The notes beneath the pieces are model-generated. The model searched no databases. It saw only the letters and a program-made list of their open reading frames with translations, and had not been told where the DNA came from. From NCBI GenBank assembly GCA_050013615.1, contig JBEKEX010000049.1, positions 1 through 13,997 on the forward strand: a stretch of DNA of 13,997 nt, given 5' to 3'. The DNA is from JBEKEX01 sp050013615. GTDB lineage: Bacteria; Chloroflexota; Anaerolineae; Anaerolineales; Anaerolineaceae. This document shows positions 7,341 through 13,583 of this stretch, one piece after another. Position 1 is the first letter of the stretch; each line of letters opens with the position of its first letter. The position numbers were made by a program, and so were the translations under genes.

Positions 7341-7959
7341 TAGAGATCATCACCCTCAGGATCACGTCGCCTGCATCTTCGATGCGGTCGGTGGTGGCTT
7401 CGAGCAGCTCGTAGATCTCTTTCCAGCGGATGAAATCGAAAATATCGTCGCGGTGCGCCACCAGGGCGATCAACCCATCGGATAAGACCCGGTCACCGTT
7501 ATTTTCGAGCGTGTTGATCTGGACAATATGCTCGCTCACCTGGCTGTACTGTTTTTTGTCGCGCAAGCCCTTCACAGCGGTGTCCAGTTCCTGGGCAGCC
7601 TCGACGATGAGGTGGGCCAGGCGGCGGGCAGGCTTGCGGACATCGGTCACCTGGTAGATCATCAAACGCTCTGCAGCCGCCTGCACGGCATCCAAAGCAT
7701 CGTCGATGGAAGAGACCAGCCGTTGGATCTCATCACCGTCGATGGGCGTGATCAGCGTGCGCGGCAGCAGGTTGGTGACCTCATGGACAATATAATCGCC
7801 GCGATGCTCGATCTCATTGATCTGGGCAACGACTTCTTCCACGTTCTGGTAATCGTCCAGAAGGCCTTGCAGCAGCCGTGCCCCTTCCAGCAAAGTGGCA
7901 GTGGCGAGCTCGAAATAGTCATAAAATTTAACTTCGGCAGGAAAGAAAGTGAAGTTCAA
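7333..7959 (-). CDS. DUF47 / PhoU-like Pit accessory protein
   Basis: Cytoplasmic, almost all-helical protein of 208 residues of the DUF47 family, related to PhoU and commonly encoded just before pit genes, where it modulates or couples with the transporter. Typical features are the FYDYFELATATLLEGARLL start, NEIEHRGDYIVHEVTNLL (an E-x2-x-D metal-binding-like motif), IDGDEIQRLVSSIDDALD and the closing RWKEIYELLEATTDRIEDAGDVI. The start is a TTG at 7959: GGAGG on this strand at about 7965-7969 stands 5 bp before it, and the conserved sequence begins immediately. It overlaps the PiT gene by 8 bp, forming a two-gene phosphate uptake operon. Confidence 0.93.
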   Translation of the reverse strand: MNFTFFPAEVKFYDYFELATATLLEGARLLQGLLDDYQNVEEVVAQINEIEHRGDYIVHEVTNLLPRTLITPIDGDEIQRLVSSIDDALDAVQAAAERLMIYQVTDVRKPARRLAHLIVEAAQELDTAVKGLRDKKQYSQVSEHIVQINTLENNGDRVLSDGLIALVAHRDDIFDFIRWKEIYELLEATTDRIEDAGDVILRVMISNA

Positions 7960-7962
7960 GTG

Positions 7963-7969
7963 TCCCTCC
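7963..7969 (-). promoter_or_regulatory. Shine-Dalgarno deciding the TTG start of DUF47
   Basis: GGAGGGA on the - strand, immediately upstream of TTG 7959; no ATG or GTG nearby is equally well placed. Confidence 0.7.
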
Positions 7970-8461
7970 AGTGGATAAATTCACAGCGTATGTGCAAGTT
8001 CCACCCCAACGGGTCTTCACAGGCGCGTAAGAACGCACCCGCCTGTACTTCGGGGGTAGCGCGATCGCTTCGCTGCCAGAGACCTCTATCAAGCAGCATC
8101 CCACAGCCATTGTTCAAAGGTGGGCGAATCAAGATGATCGTGGTACATGGATTGTAGGTAGATAAAAATGACCGGGCATGATGTAAAACTAAATGATGAG
8201 GATATCAATTTAATTCTTAAAACAGGTGATGATAATAACGCCCCTATTATAAGCTTAAACCATAGAAATGCTATTTTTAAGAATAAAAATATTGGGAATC
8301 AGGCAGAAATGAGAACATGGGATCAAAGAGACCTTAGTAAATTAATGATGGTCTTTTCGCGCGACATATGGTTGATAAAGCATCTTTTTATGACGAGTAT
8401 AATTTATGTCAAGTACTTGGTAAAATTATCTACTGATGGCAAGTTAGAATTAATAAAACGC
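7970..8461. other. Long intergenic stretch, AT-rich from about 8160; possible decayed coding DNA
   Basis: 7970-8160 is GC-moderate, with no convincing gene, and must hold the control region of the - strand phosphate operon; I see no clear promoter pair. From 8168 the sequence turns AT-rich, and an open frame (MTGHDVKLNDEDINL...) runs in phase into the lipoprotein at 8462. Its composition and sequence do not look like part of that lipoprotein. A second frame at 8368-8436 (MVDKASFYDEYNLCQ...) also looks protein-like. This is compatible with a frameshifted remnant of a transferred gene, but I recognise no family. Confidence 0.35.
8398..8403 (+). promoter_or_regulatory. Candidate -10 box for the lipoprotein at 8462
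   Basis: Perfect TATAAT about 60 bp before the ATG. A TTGATA at 8372-8377 is 20 bp upstream, longer than ideal. A transcript starting near 8410 would exclude translation from 8168 and favour ATG 8462. Confidence 0.4.
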
Positions 8462-9037
8462 ATGAAAAAGTTTATTGGTATCTTAATCGTCATTTTCCTG
8501 ACCGCCTGTGCCCCCCTTTCGCAACAGCTCAAAGAAGCGATTCGGGACATGGCCGACGAATCACAGGTTGCATCATCATCTTCCATTCAGTTGCCTGGCT
8601 CGGCATCGACCCCGCACACACTCAATACTGTCACTCCAACGTATCGTACCATCACATGGAAAGAGCTGTACACGTTCGTGACCGACGACCCCACCAACTT
8701 GAATCAATATATCCCAGGCAAGTACGAATGTGTGAACTTTGCCCTTGACCTGACGGCCAACGCCCACAAGCAAAACATCAACGCCTGGATTGTTACCGTC
8801 GATTTTGGGCCTTCGCAAACAGGGCATGCCTTTGTTGCATTTCCGACCACAGATAAAGGAATAGTCTATATCGAGCCGCAGACCGATGATGTTTACAAAA
8901 CCATCGAGGTGGGCAAGCTGCTATGTTTGATGGATGATAGTAACATTTGCGGAACGAGCTGGGGAAAGGTCACGGCCATCCATCAGCAGGTGCAATGCGA
9001 TGCCGCCACACGGCAATGTTGGGTGCTAATCCGGTGA
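8462..9037 (+). CDS. Lipoprotein with transglutaminase/papain-like cysteine-protease core
   Basis: Predicted exported lipoprotein, 191 residues from ATG 8462. Signal peptide MKKFIGILIVIFLTAC with lipobox Cys16, then a Ser-rich linker (to about residue 60). The folded part holds an ordered Cys-His-acid set: KYECVNFALDLTANA (Cys90, at the head of a helix), GHAFVAF (His122, on a strand) and VYIEPQTDD (Glu138/Asp142). This spacing and the 'GHAFVAF..TDKGIVYIEPQ' style match transglutaminase-like domains seen in secreted archaeal and bacterial proteins, so thiol peptidase or amidase activity outside the membrane is inferred. The frame stays open upstream to ATG 8168, which would give 289 residues, but that would bury the signal peptide inside the protein. 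Four more Cys near the C-terminus may form disulfides. No clear Shine-Dalgarno at 8462. Confidence 0.75.
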   Translation: MKKFIGILIVIFLTACAPLSQQLKEAIRDMADESQVASSSSIQLPGSASTPHTLNTVTPTYRTITWKELYTFVTDDPTNLNQYIPGKYECVNFALDLTANAHKQNINAWIVTVDFGPSQTGHAFVAFPTTDKGIVYIEPQTDDVYKTIEVGKLLCLMDDSNICGTSWGKVTAIHQQVQCDAATRQCWVLIR

Positions 9038-9072
9038 AAAACTGGATATACAATTGCCCTCCAGAATTATGC

Positions 9073-9078
9073 TATAAT
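9073..9078 (+). promoter_or_regulatory. -10 box of the tRNA-Gly transcription unit
   Basis: TATAAT 25 bp before the tRNA 5' end. A second -10-like ATATACAAT lies at 9047-9054. No consensus -35 at ideal spacing from 9073. Confidence 0.55.
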
Positions 9079-9102
9079 CGCAATCGACATTGGCAAGCGC
9101 AT

Positions 9103-9174
9103 GCGGGCGTGGCCAAGTGGTAAGGCATCAGCCTTCCAAGCTGATATTCGCGGGTCCGAATCCCGTCGCCCGCT
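9103..9174 (+). tRNA. tRNA-Gly (anticodon UCC)
   Basis: Folds as a full cloverleaf: acceptor GCGGGCG pairs with CGCCCGC (9167-9173), discriminator T at 9174 as expected for bacterial tRNA-Gly; D stem GCC/GGC; anticodon stem TCAGC/GCTGA around loop CTTCCAA, giving anticodon TCC (reads GGA/GGG); variable loop TATTC; T stem GCGGG/CCCGT with loop TCCGAAT. CCA is not encoded (CTAC follows), so it must be added after transcription. The T loop has TCC rather than the usual TTC at its start. The 3' half is repeated twice just downstream. Confidence 0.95.
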
Positions 9175-9293
9175 CTACTGAGAAAATATTCGCGGGCCCC
9201 CAATGAGGGGATGATCCGAATCCCGTCGCCCGCTCTACTGAAGAAATATTCGTGGGTTCCCATGGGGACAGGCCGAATCCCGTCGCCCGCTCT
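9144..9293 (+). repeat. Tandem direct repeats of the tRNA-Gly 3' half (copy 1 in the tRNA, plus two)
   Basis: Copy 1 (9144-9181) is the variable loop, T arm and 3' acceptor strand of the tRNA plus CTACTGA. Copy 2 (9186-9241) keeps ATATTCGCGGG, then has 18 extra bases (9197-9214), then an exact 27-base repeat of 9155-9181 at 9215-9241. Copy 3 (9246-9293) keeps ATATTCG-T-GGG, has 16 extra bases, then repeats 21 bases of the tRNA 3' end at 9273-9293. Copies 2 and 3 are offset by 60 bp at their left ends. The extra bases sit at the T-loop position and each contains a short hairpin (CCCC-AATGA-GGGG; TCCC-ATG-GGGA). All copies lie before the terminator at 9309, so they should be in the tRNA primary transcript. 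Confidence 0.9.
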
Positions 9294-9308
9294 CTACATC
9301 CTCTTCTC

Positions 9309-9341
9309 AGCCTTCTGGCAAGCCCAGGAGGCTTCGTTTTT
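9309..9341 (+). terminator. Intrinsic terminator of the tRNA-Gly/repeat unit
   Basis: AGCCTTCTGG (9309-9318) and CCAGGAGGCT (9324-9333) pair over 10 bp with one G-U wobble around a 5-base loop, followed by TCGTTTTT. The transcript would carry roughly 135 bases after the tRNA 3' end. Confidence 0.82.
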
Positions 9342-9455
9342 AATTGACCCTTTTACAGCCATTCTCGTTATAGGGATAGAATGATAATTAATCGAATTGA
9401 AATTTCCCTTTCTTATTCAGCTTCTTTTTTAAAGTATCCCGGATGGAGTTATCAG

Positions 9456-9699
9456 ATGCTTTCAGATGAGCAACTGGCCCTGGAGGTACAAAAAGGCAAA
9501 ATCGTTTTGCTAGATGAACTTGTCGAACGGCATCATTCTTCCTTCATCGGATTCCTATATCGAATGACAGGAGGAAAAAGATCCCTGGAATAAGCAGGTA
9601 TCAACACTTCCAGTTAAACAACAAGAAGAGTTCGCCTTAGAGCACTTCGTTGTTTGTCTTATAATAGATAAACGTTTTTTGAGAGTATTAAAACACTAA
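9456..9699 (+). pseudogene. Remnant of an ECF sigma-70 factor (frameshifted, internally deleted)
   Basis: ATG 9456, with GGAG 7 bp upstream, opens MLSDEQLALEVQKGK...LDELVERHHSSFIGFLYRMTGG, which matches sigma region 2.1-2.2 of ECF sigma factors, and then stops at 9591-9593. In the +1 frame from about 9571 to TAA 9697-9699, PWNKQVSTLPVKQQEEFALEHF resembles the start of sigma region 4 ('LP..Q..AF.L..F'). Region 2.3-2.4, the linker and the DNA-binding helix of region 4 are missing, so no working sigma factor can be made. The family match of the first piece is good; that of the second piece is inference. The first 45 residues could still be translated as a stand-alone peptide. Confidence 0.55.
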
Positions 9700-9707
9700 C
9701 ATAAATT
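9660..9707 (+). promoter_or_regulatory. Candidate promoters for the ABC exporter operon
   Basis: TTGAGA (9679-9684), 17-bp spacer, TAAATT (9702-9707) gives a plausible start near 9714; a perfect TATAAT at 9660-9665 without a good -35 is an alternative. Both overlap the end of the sigma remnant in AT-rich DNA. Confidence 0.38.
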
Positions 9708-9749
9708 AATCCGTATTACTGTCAGAAGTTGCAAAAAAGAGGGCAATCA

Positions 9750-9754
9750 GGAGG
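9750..9754 (+). promoter_or_regulatory. Shine-Dalgarno fixing the TTG start of the ABC ATPase
   Basis: GGAGG 5 bp before TTG 9760. Confidence 0.7.
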
Positions 9755-9759
9755 ATCAG

Positions 9760-10407
9760 TTGTCAGCGCATCTAGTCGTTACAGAATTAAGCAAAAAATA
9801 TGATTCTTTTTTAGCTTTGGCTCCTACTTCTTTTGAATTAAATGCAGGAGAAATAGCAATTTTATCAGGGCCAAATGGTTCTGGTAAAACAACACTGCTC
9901 TCTTGCCTATCAGGTCTCATCCGCTCTTCCAGCGGCACCGTTACCGTCGCGGGTTTTGATTTGTATCGAGATGAAATTGAAGTTCGTCGTCGCCTGGTAT
10001 TCGTCCCAGACGTTCCTCGTTTCTATCTGGAATTGACCGCATGGGAGCACTTGCGTTTTATAGCCATGGCAAATAATGTGACGCACGACTTCGATCAGCA
10101 AGCCGAGGTATTACTGCTCAAGCTTGGTCTATGGGAAGCAAAAGACCTTTTTCCTCACCACTTTTCGCGCGGCATGCGCTTGAAACTGGGACTAGCACTT
10201 GCATTAATTCGTCCATTTGAAGTACTCCTTCTGGACGAACCAACTTCTGCGCTCGATATTGAAGGGGTTGAATTGCTGATTAATGAACTGCACCGCTTAC
10301 GCGAACAGGGTGCGACAATCCTGTTATCAACCCATGACCCAAACTTAATTAACCAATTAGGGGACCGCCACCTGGCAATTCAACAGGGTGTGATAGAGGC
10401 CGATTAA
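9760..10407 (+). CDS. ABC transporter ATP-binding protein
   Basis: Nucleotide-binding subunit of an exporter, 215 residues, one ABC domain. Walker A GPNGSGKT (37-44), signature FSRGMRLKLGLA (135-146) replacing LSGGQ, Walker B VLLLDEP (155-161) with D-loop SALD (163-166), and H-loop STHD (190-193). The Q-loop glutamine is replaced: VFVPDVP has Asp84 where Gln or Glu is usual. The start is TTG 9760, chosen because GGAGG (9750-9754) stands 5 bp before it and no ATG precedes the conserved domain. The stop is 1 bp from the permease ATG, so the two are translated together. Codon use is less GC-rich than that of the era or phosphate genes. Substrate unknown. Confidence 0.93.
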   Translation: MSAHLVVTELSKKYDSFLALAPTSFELNAGEIAILSGPNGSGKTTLLSCLSGLIRSSSGTVTVAGFDLYRDEIEVRRRLVFVPDVPRFYLELTAWEHLRFIAMANNVTHDFDQQAEVLLLKLGLWEAKDLFPHHFSRGMRLKLGLALALIRPFEVLLLDEPTSALDIEGVELLINELHRLREQGATILLSTHDPNLINQLGDRHLAIQQGVIEAD

Positions 10408-10408
10408 G

Positions 10409-12022
10409 ATGGATGCTGTCCATTGGGTGCGCACCCGACAAGAGGAACGTGAACTAACCTATTGGTTATCACTTGTTTCTTACGATCACCGCGACCATTC
10501 ACTTAACAACCGTATCTACCTTCTTTATCTCATAGTATTCTTTAGCGCCTGGATCTTCGTTACGCTGACTTTCCTTGCCAGCGGTGGAGCTGTTTTTTTA
10601 CGTTTGCTAAACCCGGAAGATCCTGCGCGTGCAGCAATCTTTCTTGAGGTCTTGCTGTTGGGCGTTTGGAATGTTTTTGCTCTCTGGCAATCCGTGAAAC
10701 GCAGCCCGGTGGTTTTTTCAGAACAGGATGCGACGTTGATCTGCCAGATGCCACTCAATCATCGACAAGTAACGATGCGTTGGTTTTTCATGCCCTGGTT
10801 GAAAAGCGCAATTCCATTCTGGCTGGCGGCCATTACAATTGGTTTTTCATTGGCAGAAATTGCAATGCCCGGCACTATGGGGGCAAGTCGCCTTCCAGAA
10901 TATGCCGGATATGGTATTCGTGCCTGGATAGCAATACTACCGGTTCATTTGGCACTTTTTTCTCTACAATGGGCAGTGGGGGTTTATCGTCTGCAAAAGG
11001 ACCTGGAGCGGCGTTGGCTCGTCTGGCCGGTGCTGACAACAGCCATTGTATTCTTGGCGTTCCTCTTATTTTTTACATCTGATGCAAGTGTTCCCTTTTC
11101 CGTTCCATGGATTTCCATTGCTAGAGCCATACTCTTTCCCCTACAGTCAGGGTTCGGGCACGGCGATTTGTTCGTTTCACTGCTCTCAAGTGGGCTCTTT
11201 GCAGTAGTTTTGCTTGGAATTCTATTCTGGATATCAGATACATTTAGTCTTAGTCGTGCTGCTCAGGAAACACAAGAAATGGAAGTTCTCAATTCGGCGT
11301 TACGATATGGGTTTACATCGTACGCCGAAAACCTGCAAACTCAACAACGACTGGGAATGAGCCGGGCACCCTCTCGGCTGCCAGCGTCTGCTGGAGCAGG
11401 AATGCTGATCTGGAAAGATATACTACAGTCACAACGCTCGTTCCGACTGTCGGCTTTATCCACTTGGCTTATCATATTCAGCATTATGACAGGCCTGTCT
11501 TTACTTCCCGATCTTAACAGTCGAGCAGTTGCGATTGCTGTCTGGGTCATTATGATTGGAAAGGTATCTGTAATTCGTATTCGGAGCGATCTTTCATGTT
11601 GGTCATTGGTTCGGCAACTTCCAATCGCACACAAGAAATTTCTTCTGTTTGAGCTTGGTTCAGCTTATCTTCTGTCTGTCATGATAAGTTGGACCGGCCT
11701 AGCCATTAGCTCAATCATTTCCAGAACGCCCATTGATGGACTGGCAGCATTAGTTCCCGGAATAGTCGCCGGAGTTGCCGGAATGGCAATTTTCGATGTG
11801 ACAAGACGATCTCGAAGCAGCTTATTATCAAATGGTTCTGTCCCTCAGGTAGGCGCTGGAGGAATTTTGTTAGGGTTAATATTTGCAGCTGTTCCCATAC
11901 TCATCAATACATTCTTGTCGGGAATGATCGGACTTTTTTTAGCGTTCTCTTCAAGTCTATTGCTTGGAGTTATTGCTTTTAATCTAGCGGTACATTTCTA
12001 TCATAATATAGATCTTTCCTGA
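10409..12022 (+). CDS. ABC exporter permease (large, ~12-helix; ABC_export-like)
   Basis: Membrane partner of the preceding ATPase, 537 residues with about twelve hydrophobic segments (first near 38-60, last near 505-530), twice the size of a simple ABC-2 permease. It looks like two similar halves: each has a soluble start, and the phrases FSEQDATLICQMPLNHRQV (103-121) and CWSLVRQLPIAHKKFLLFELG, late in the protein, are the repeated 'D..L...LP....K' element typical of the 'putative ABC exporter' permeases. MLIWKDILQSQRSFR in the middle marks the second half. ATG 10409 follows the ATPase stop by 1 bp. Substrate unknown; such pairs export peptides, lipids or drugs. No terminator is evident after 12022. 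Confidence 0.82.
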   Translation: MDAVHWVRTRQEERELTYWLSLVSYDHRDHSLNNRIYLLYLIVFFSAWIFVTLTFLASGGAVFLRLLNPEDPARAAIFLEVLLLGVWNVFALWQSVKRSPVVFSEQDATLICQMPLNHRQVTMRWFFMPWLKSAIPFWLAAITIGFSLAEIAMPGTMGASRLPEYAGYGIRAWIAILPVHLALFSLQWAVGVYRLQKDLERRWLVWPVLTTAIVFLAFLLFFTSDASVPFSVPWISIARAILFPLQSGFGHGDLFVSLLSSGLFAVVLLGILFWISDTFSLSRAAQETQEMEVLNSALRYGFTSYAENLQTQQRLGMSRAPSRLPASAGAGMLIWKDILQSQRSFRLSALSTWLIIFSIMTGLSLLPDLNSRAVAIAVWVIMIGKVSVIRIRSDLSCWSLVRQLPIAHKKFLLFELGSAYLLSVMISWTGLAISSIISRTPIDGLAALVPGIVAGVAGMAIFDVTRRSRSSLLSNGSVPQVGAGGILLGLIFAAVPILINTFLSGMIGLFLAFSSSLLLGVIAFNLAVHFYHNIDLS

Positions 12023-12155
12023 CTTATTTATCTACGAACACGTGAAAGTATTCTCCCCCTCCGGCATGATGAATTGCAGTCAGTGTAATGTACGTGGCTT
12101 TGTTTTTATCGCTGCTTATCGTTCCACCCAACCTTCTATCCCTACGTCGCGATAG
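12023..12155. other. Intergenic DNA without recognised features
   Basis: Between the permease stop and the next promoter I see no open frame of substance, no strong hairpin and no repeat. Confidence 0.5.
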
Positions 12156-12184
12156 TTGCAACCCGCCACCCGACTTTCTATAAT
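12156..12184 (+). promoter_or_regulatory. Sigma-70-type promoter for the PQQ-type dehydrogenase
   Basis: TTGCAA (12156-12161), exactly 17 bp, TATAAT (12179-12184). This is the best-formed promoter in the window; it predicts a start near 12191 and a leader of about 50 bases. Confidence 0.75.
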
Positions 12185-12243
12185 GAAATCATGGATCATC
12201 CATCAGGGGGCAAGCTTTACCGGTATCAGAAAGGAACGTTCAC

Positions 12244-13500
12244 ATGAGAAAGTTGGCTATTGCTTCGATCATCCTCGGCCTGGGGCTGGCAGCGTGTTCT
12301 CAGGCGCCCCTAGCAGCATCCCCCTCGCCCACCGTCATCCCTTCCACAGCCACGCCCTTGCCAACCGCTTCGCTCACACCCACGCCTGTGCCCACGGACA
12401 CGCCAGTTCCCACGGCGACACCTGTGCCGACCGCGGCAGTCATCCCATCTACCATCCAACCCGCCCGGCCGATCTCCCTGCCTCCGGGCTTCGCCATCGG
12501 TGTGTATGCCCAAGGGCTGAACGGCCCGCGGATGATGGCCATCGGTTCGGACGGGGCGCTTTACGTGGCGGATCGGGGTGCCAACCGGGTCGTGCGCCTG
12601 GTCGACGCCAACCAGGACGGGCAAGCCGATGGCATCCAGGTGGTGGCAAGCAGCTTGAACCAACCCGATAGCCTGGCCTTCAGCCCCAAGGATGGCTCCC
12701 TGTACGTCTCCGAGACCACCCGCATTTGGCGTTTGAGCATCCCCGACGCCCAGGGCGTCTACCGGGACCGCGCGGTGGTCATCGATAACCTGCCTGCTGA
12801 CGGCGAGCACACCACCCGCACGCTGCTTTTCAGCCCCGATGGCGCTTCGCTGTACGTCTCGATCGGTTCCTCCTGCAATGCGTGCATCGAAAGCGACAAC
12901 CGCCGGGCGACGATCATGAAATTCAACGCTGACGGCACAGGTGGGCAGATCTATGCTTCCGGCCTGCGCAACGCCGTGGGCATCACCTTCCGCCCCGGCA
13001 CGGATGAGCTATGGGCCACCGACAATGGCCGCGATTACCTGGGGGATACCCTGCCCCCGGAGACCGTCTATCAGGTGGTGCAAGGCCAAAACTACGGCTG
13101 GCCGCGCTGCTACGCGGGGCGTATCATCGACCCGGATTTCGGTTCGGCCGATAGTTGCAACGGCGTACCCACGCCCGCGGTCGAGATGCAGGCTCACATG
13201 GCTCCTCTCGGTCTGGCCTTCTACACCGGCAGCCAGTTCCCCGCCGATTACCAGGGCGGTCTGTTCATCGCCCTGCACGGTTCGTGGAACAGCACGGTGC
13301 CGGTGGGATACAAGGTCATGCGCGTGCCCGTCACCGGCAACCAGCTCGGCCAGGCTGAGGACTTTGCCACGGGCTGGCTGGCGCCGGATGGCACAGTCTG
13401 GGGCCGGCCGGTGGATGTGGTCACCGCACCGGATGGAAGCTTGTTCGTCTCCGACGACAGCGGCGGAGTCATTTATCGTATTTTCTATAAAGGTCAATGA
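12244..13500 (+). CDS. PQQ-dependent sugar/sorbosone dehydrogenase-like lipoprotein
   Basis: Exported lipoprotein of 418 residues. Signal peptide with lipobox LAAC (Cys18), a Thr/Pro/Val linker of TPVPT-type repeats (about 26-73), then a beta-propeller (about 80-416). It belongs to the soluble quinoprotein glucose/L-sorbosone dehydrogenase group: GEHTTRTLLFSPDG (His189, Arg192, the expected base and cofactor region), YVSIGSSCNACIESD (Cys211 and Cys214 as a close pair), SGLRNAVGITF (Arg242-Asn243), WATDNGRD (258-264), NYGWPRCYAG and LFIALHGSWNS (His345). It would oxidise a sugar or related alcohol at the cell surface using PQQ; substrate and true PQQ use are inferred. ATG 12244 has an AAAGGAA-type ribosome site about 6 bp before it. 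Own promoter upstream; ends 31 bp before a strong terminator. The CNAC pair is not a haem-c site, because the His is lacking. Confidence 0.9.
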   Translation: MRKLAIASIILGLGLAACSQAPLAASPSPTVIPSTATPLPTASLTPTPVPTDTPVPTATPVPTAAVIPSTIQPARPISLPPGFAIGVYAQGLNGPRMMAIGSDGALYVADRGANRVVRLVDANQDGQADGIQVVASSLNQPDSLAFSPKDGSLYVSETTRIWRLSIPDAQGVYRDRAVVIDNLPADGEHTTRTLLFSPDGASLYVSIGSSCNACIESDNRRATIMKFNADGTGGQIYASGLRNAVGITFRPGTDELWATDNGRDYLGDTLPPETVYQVVQGQNYGWPRCYAGRIIDPDFGSADSCNGVPTPAVEMQAHMAPLGLAFYTGSQFPADYQGGLFIALHGSWNSTVPVGYKVMRVPVTGNQLGQAEDFATGWLAPDGTVWGRPVDVVTAPDGSLFVSDDSGGVIYRIFYKGQ

Positions 13501-13531
13501 CCTGCCGCCATCTGCAGGTTGATTAAAAACA

Positions 13532-13560
13532 AGGAAGGATACTTCATCAGTATCCTTCCT
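13532..13560. terminator. Bidirectional hairpin terminator
   Basis: Perfect 12-bp stem AGGAAGGATACT / AGTATCCTTCCT with loop TCATC between two convergent genes. A-rich DNA on the left (13524-13530) gives the U run for the - strand gene; ATTTGTT on the right is a weaker run for the + strand gene. Confidence 0.87.
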
Positions 13561-13583
13561 ATTTGTTAAACAGTTGCCTGACG

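Noticed and set aside
6642..7485. Long + strand frames opposite the phosphate genes
   Set aside because: Complement of clearly recognised PiT and DUF47 genes; translations have no domain features.
8061..8068. GCGATCGC palindrome
   Set aside because: Single occurrence noted, so it gives no support for an origin or repeat element.
7928..8110. 60-residue - strand frame in the phosphate operon leader
   Set aside because: Begins with no Shine-Dalgarno, overlaps the DUF47 start in another frame and has no recognisable features.
9072..9263. 63-residue - strand frame with 'SRAGDGIR' repeats
   Set aside because: It is the complement of the tRNA-Gly 3' half and its repeats; such 'RAGDGIRTRE' peptides are a known artefact of tRNA genes.
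9144..9293. CRISPR-like array
   Set aside because: Only three copies, they begin inside a tRNA, the unique segments sit inside the repeat unit and form hairpins, and no cas genes are present.
12156..12671. 171-residue + strand frame overlapping the dehydrogenase start
   Set aside because: Out-of-frame reading of the signal peptide and T/P linker; the 12244 frame has the lipobox, propeller motifs and ribosome site.
12895..12905. Haem c site in the dehydrogenase (CNAC)
   Set aside because: The pair Cys211-x2-Cys214 is followed by Ile, not His, so it is not a CxxCH haem-binding motif.
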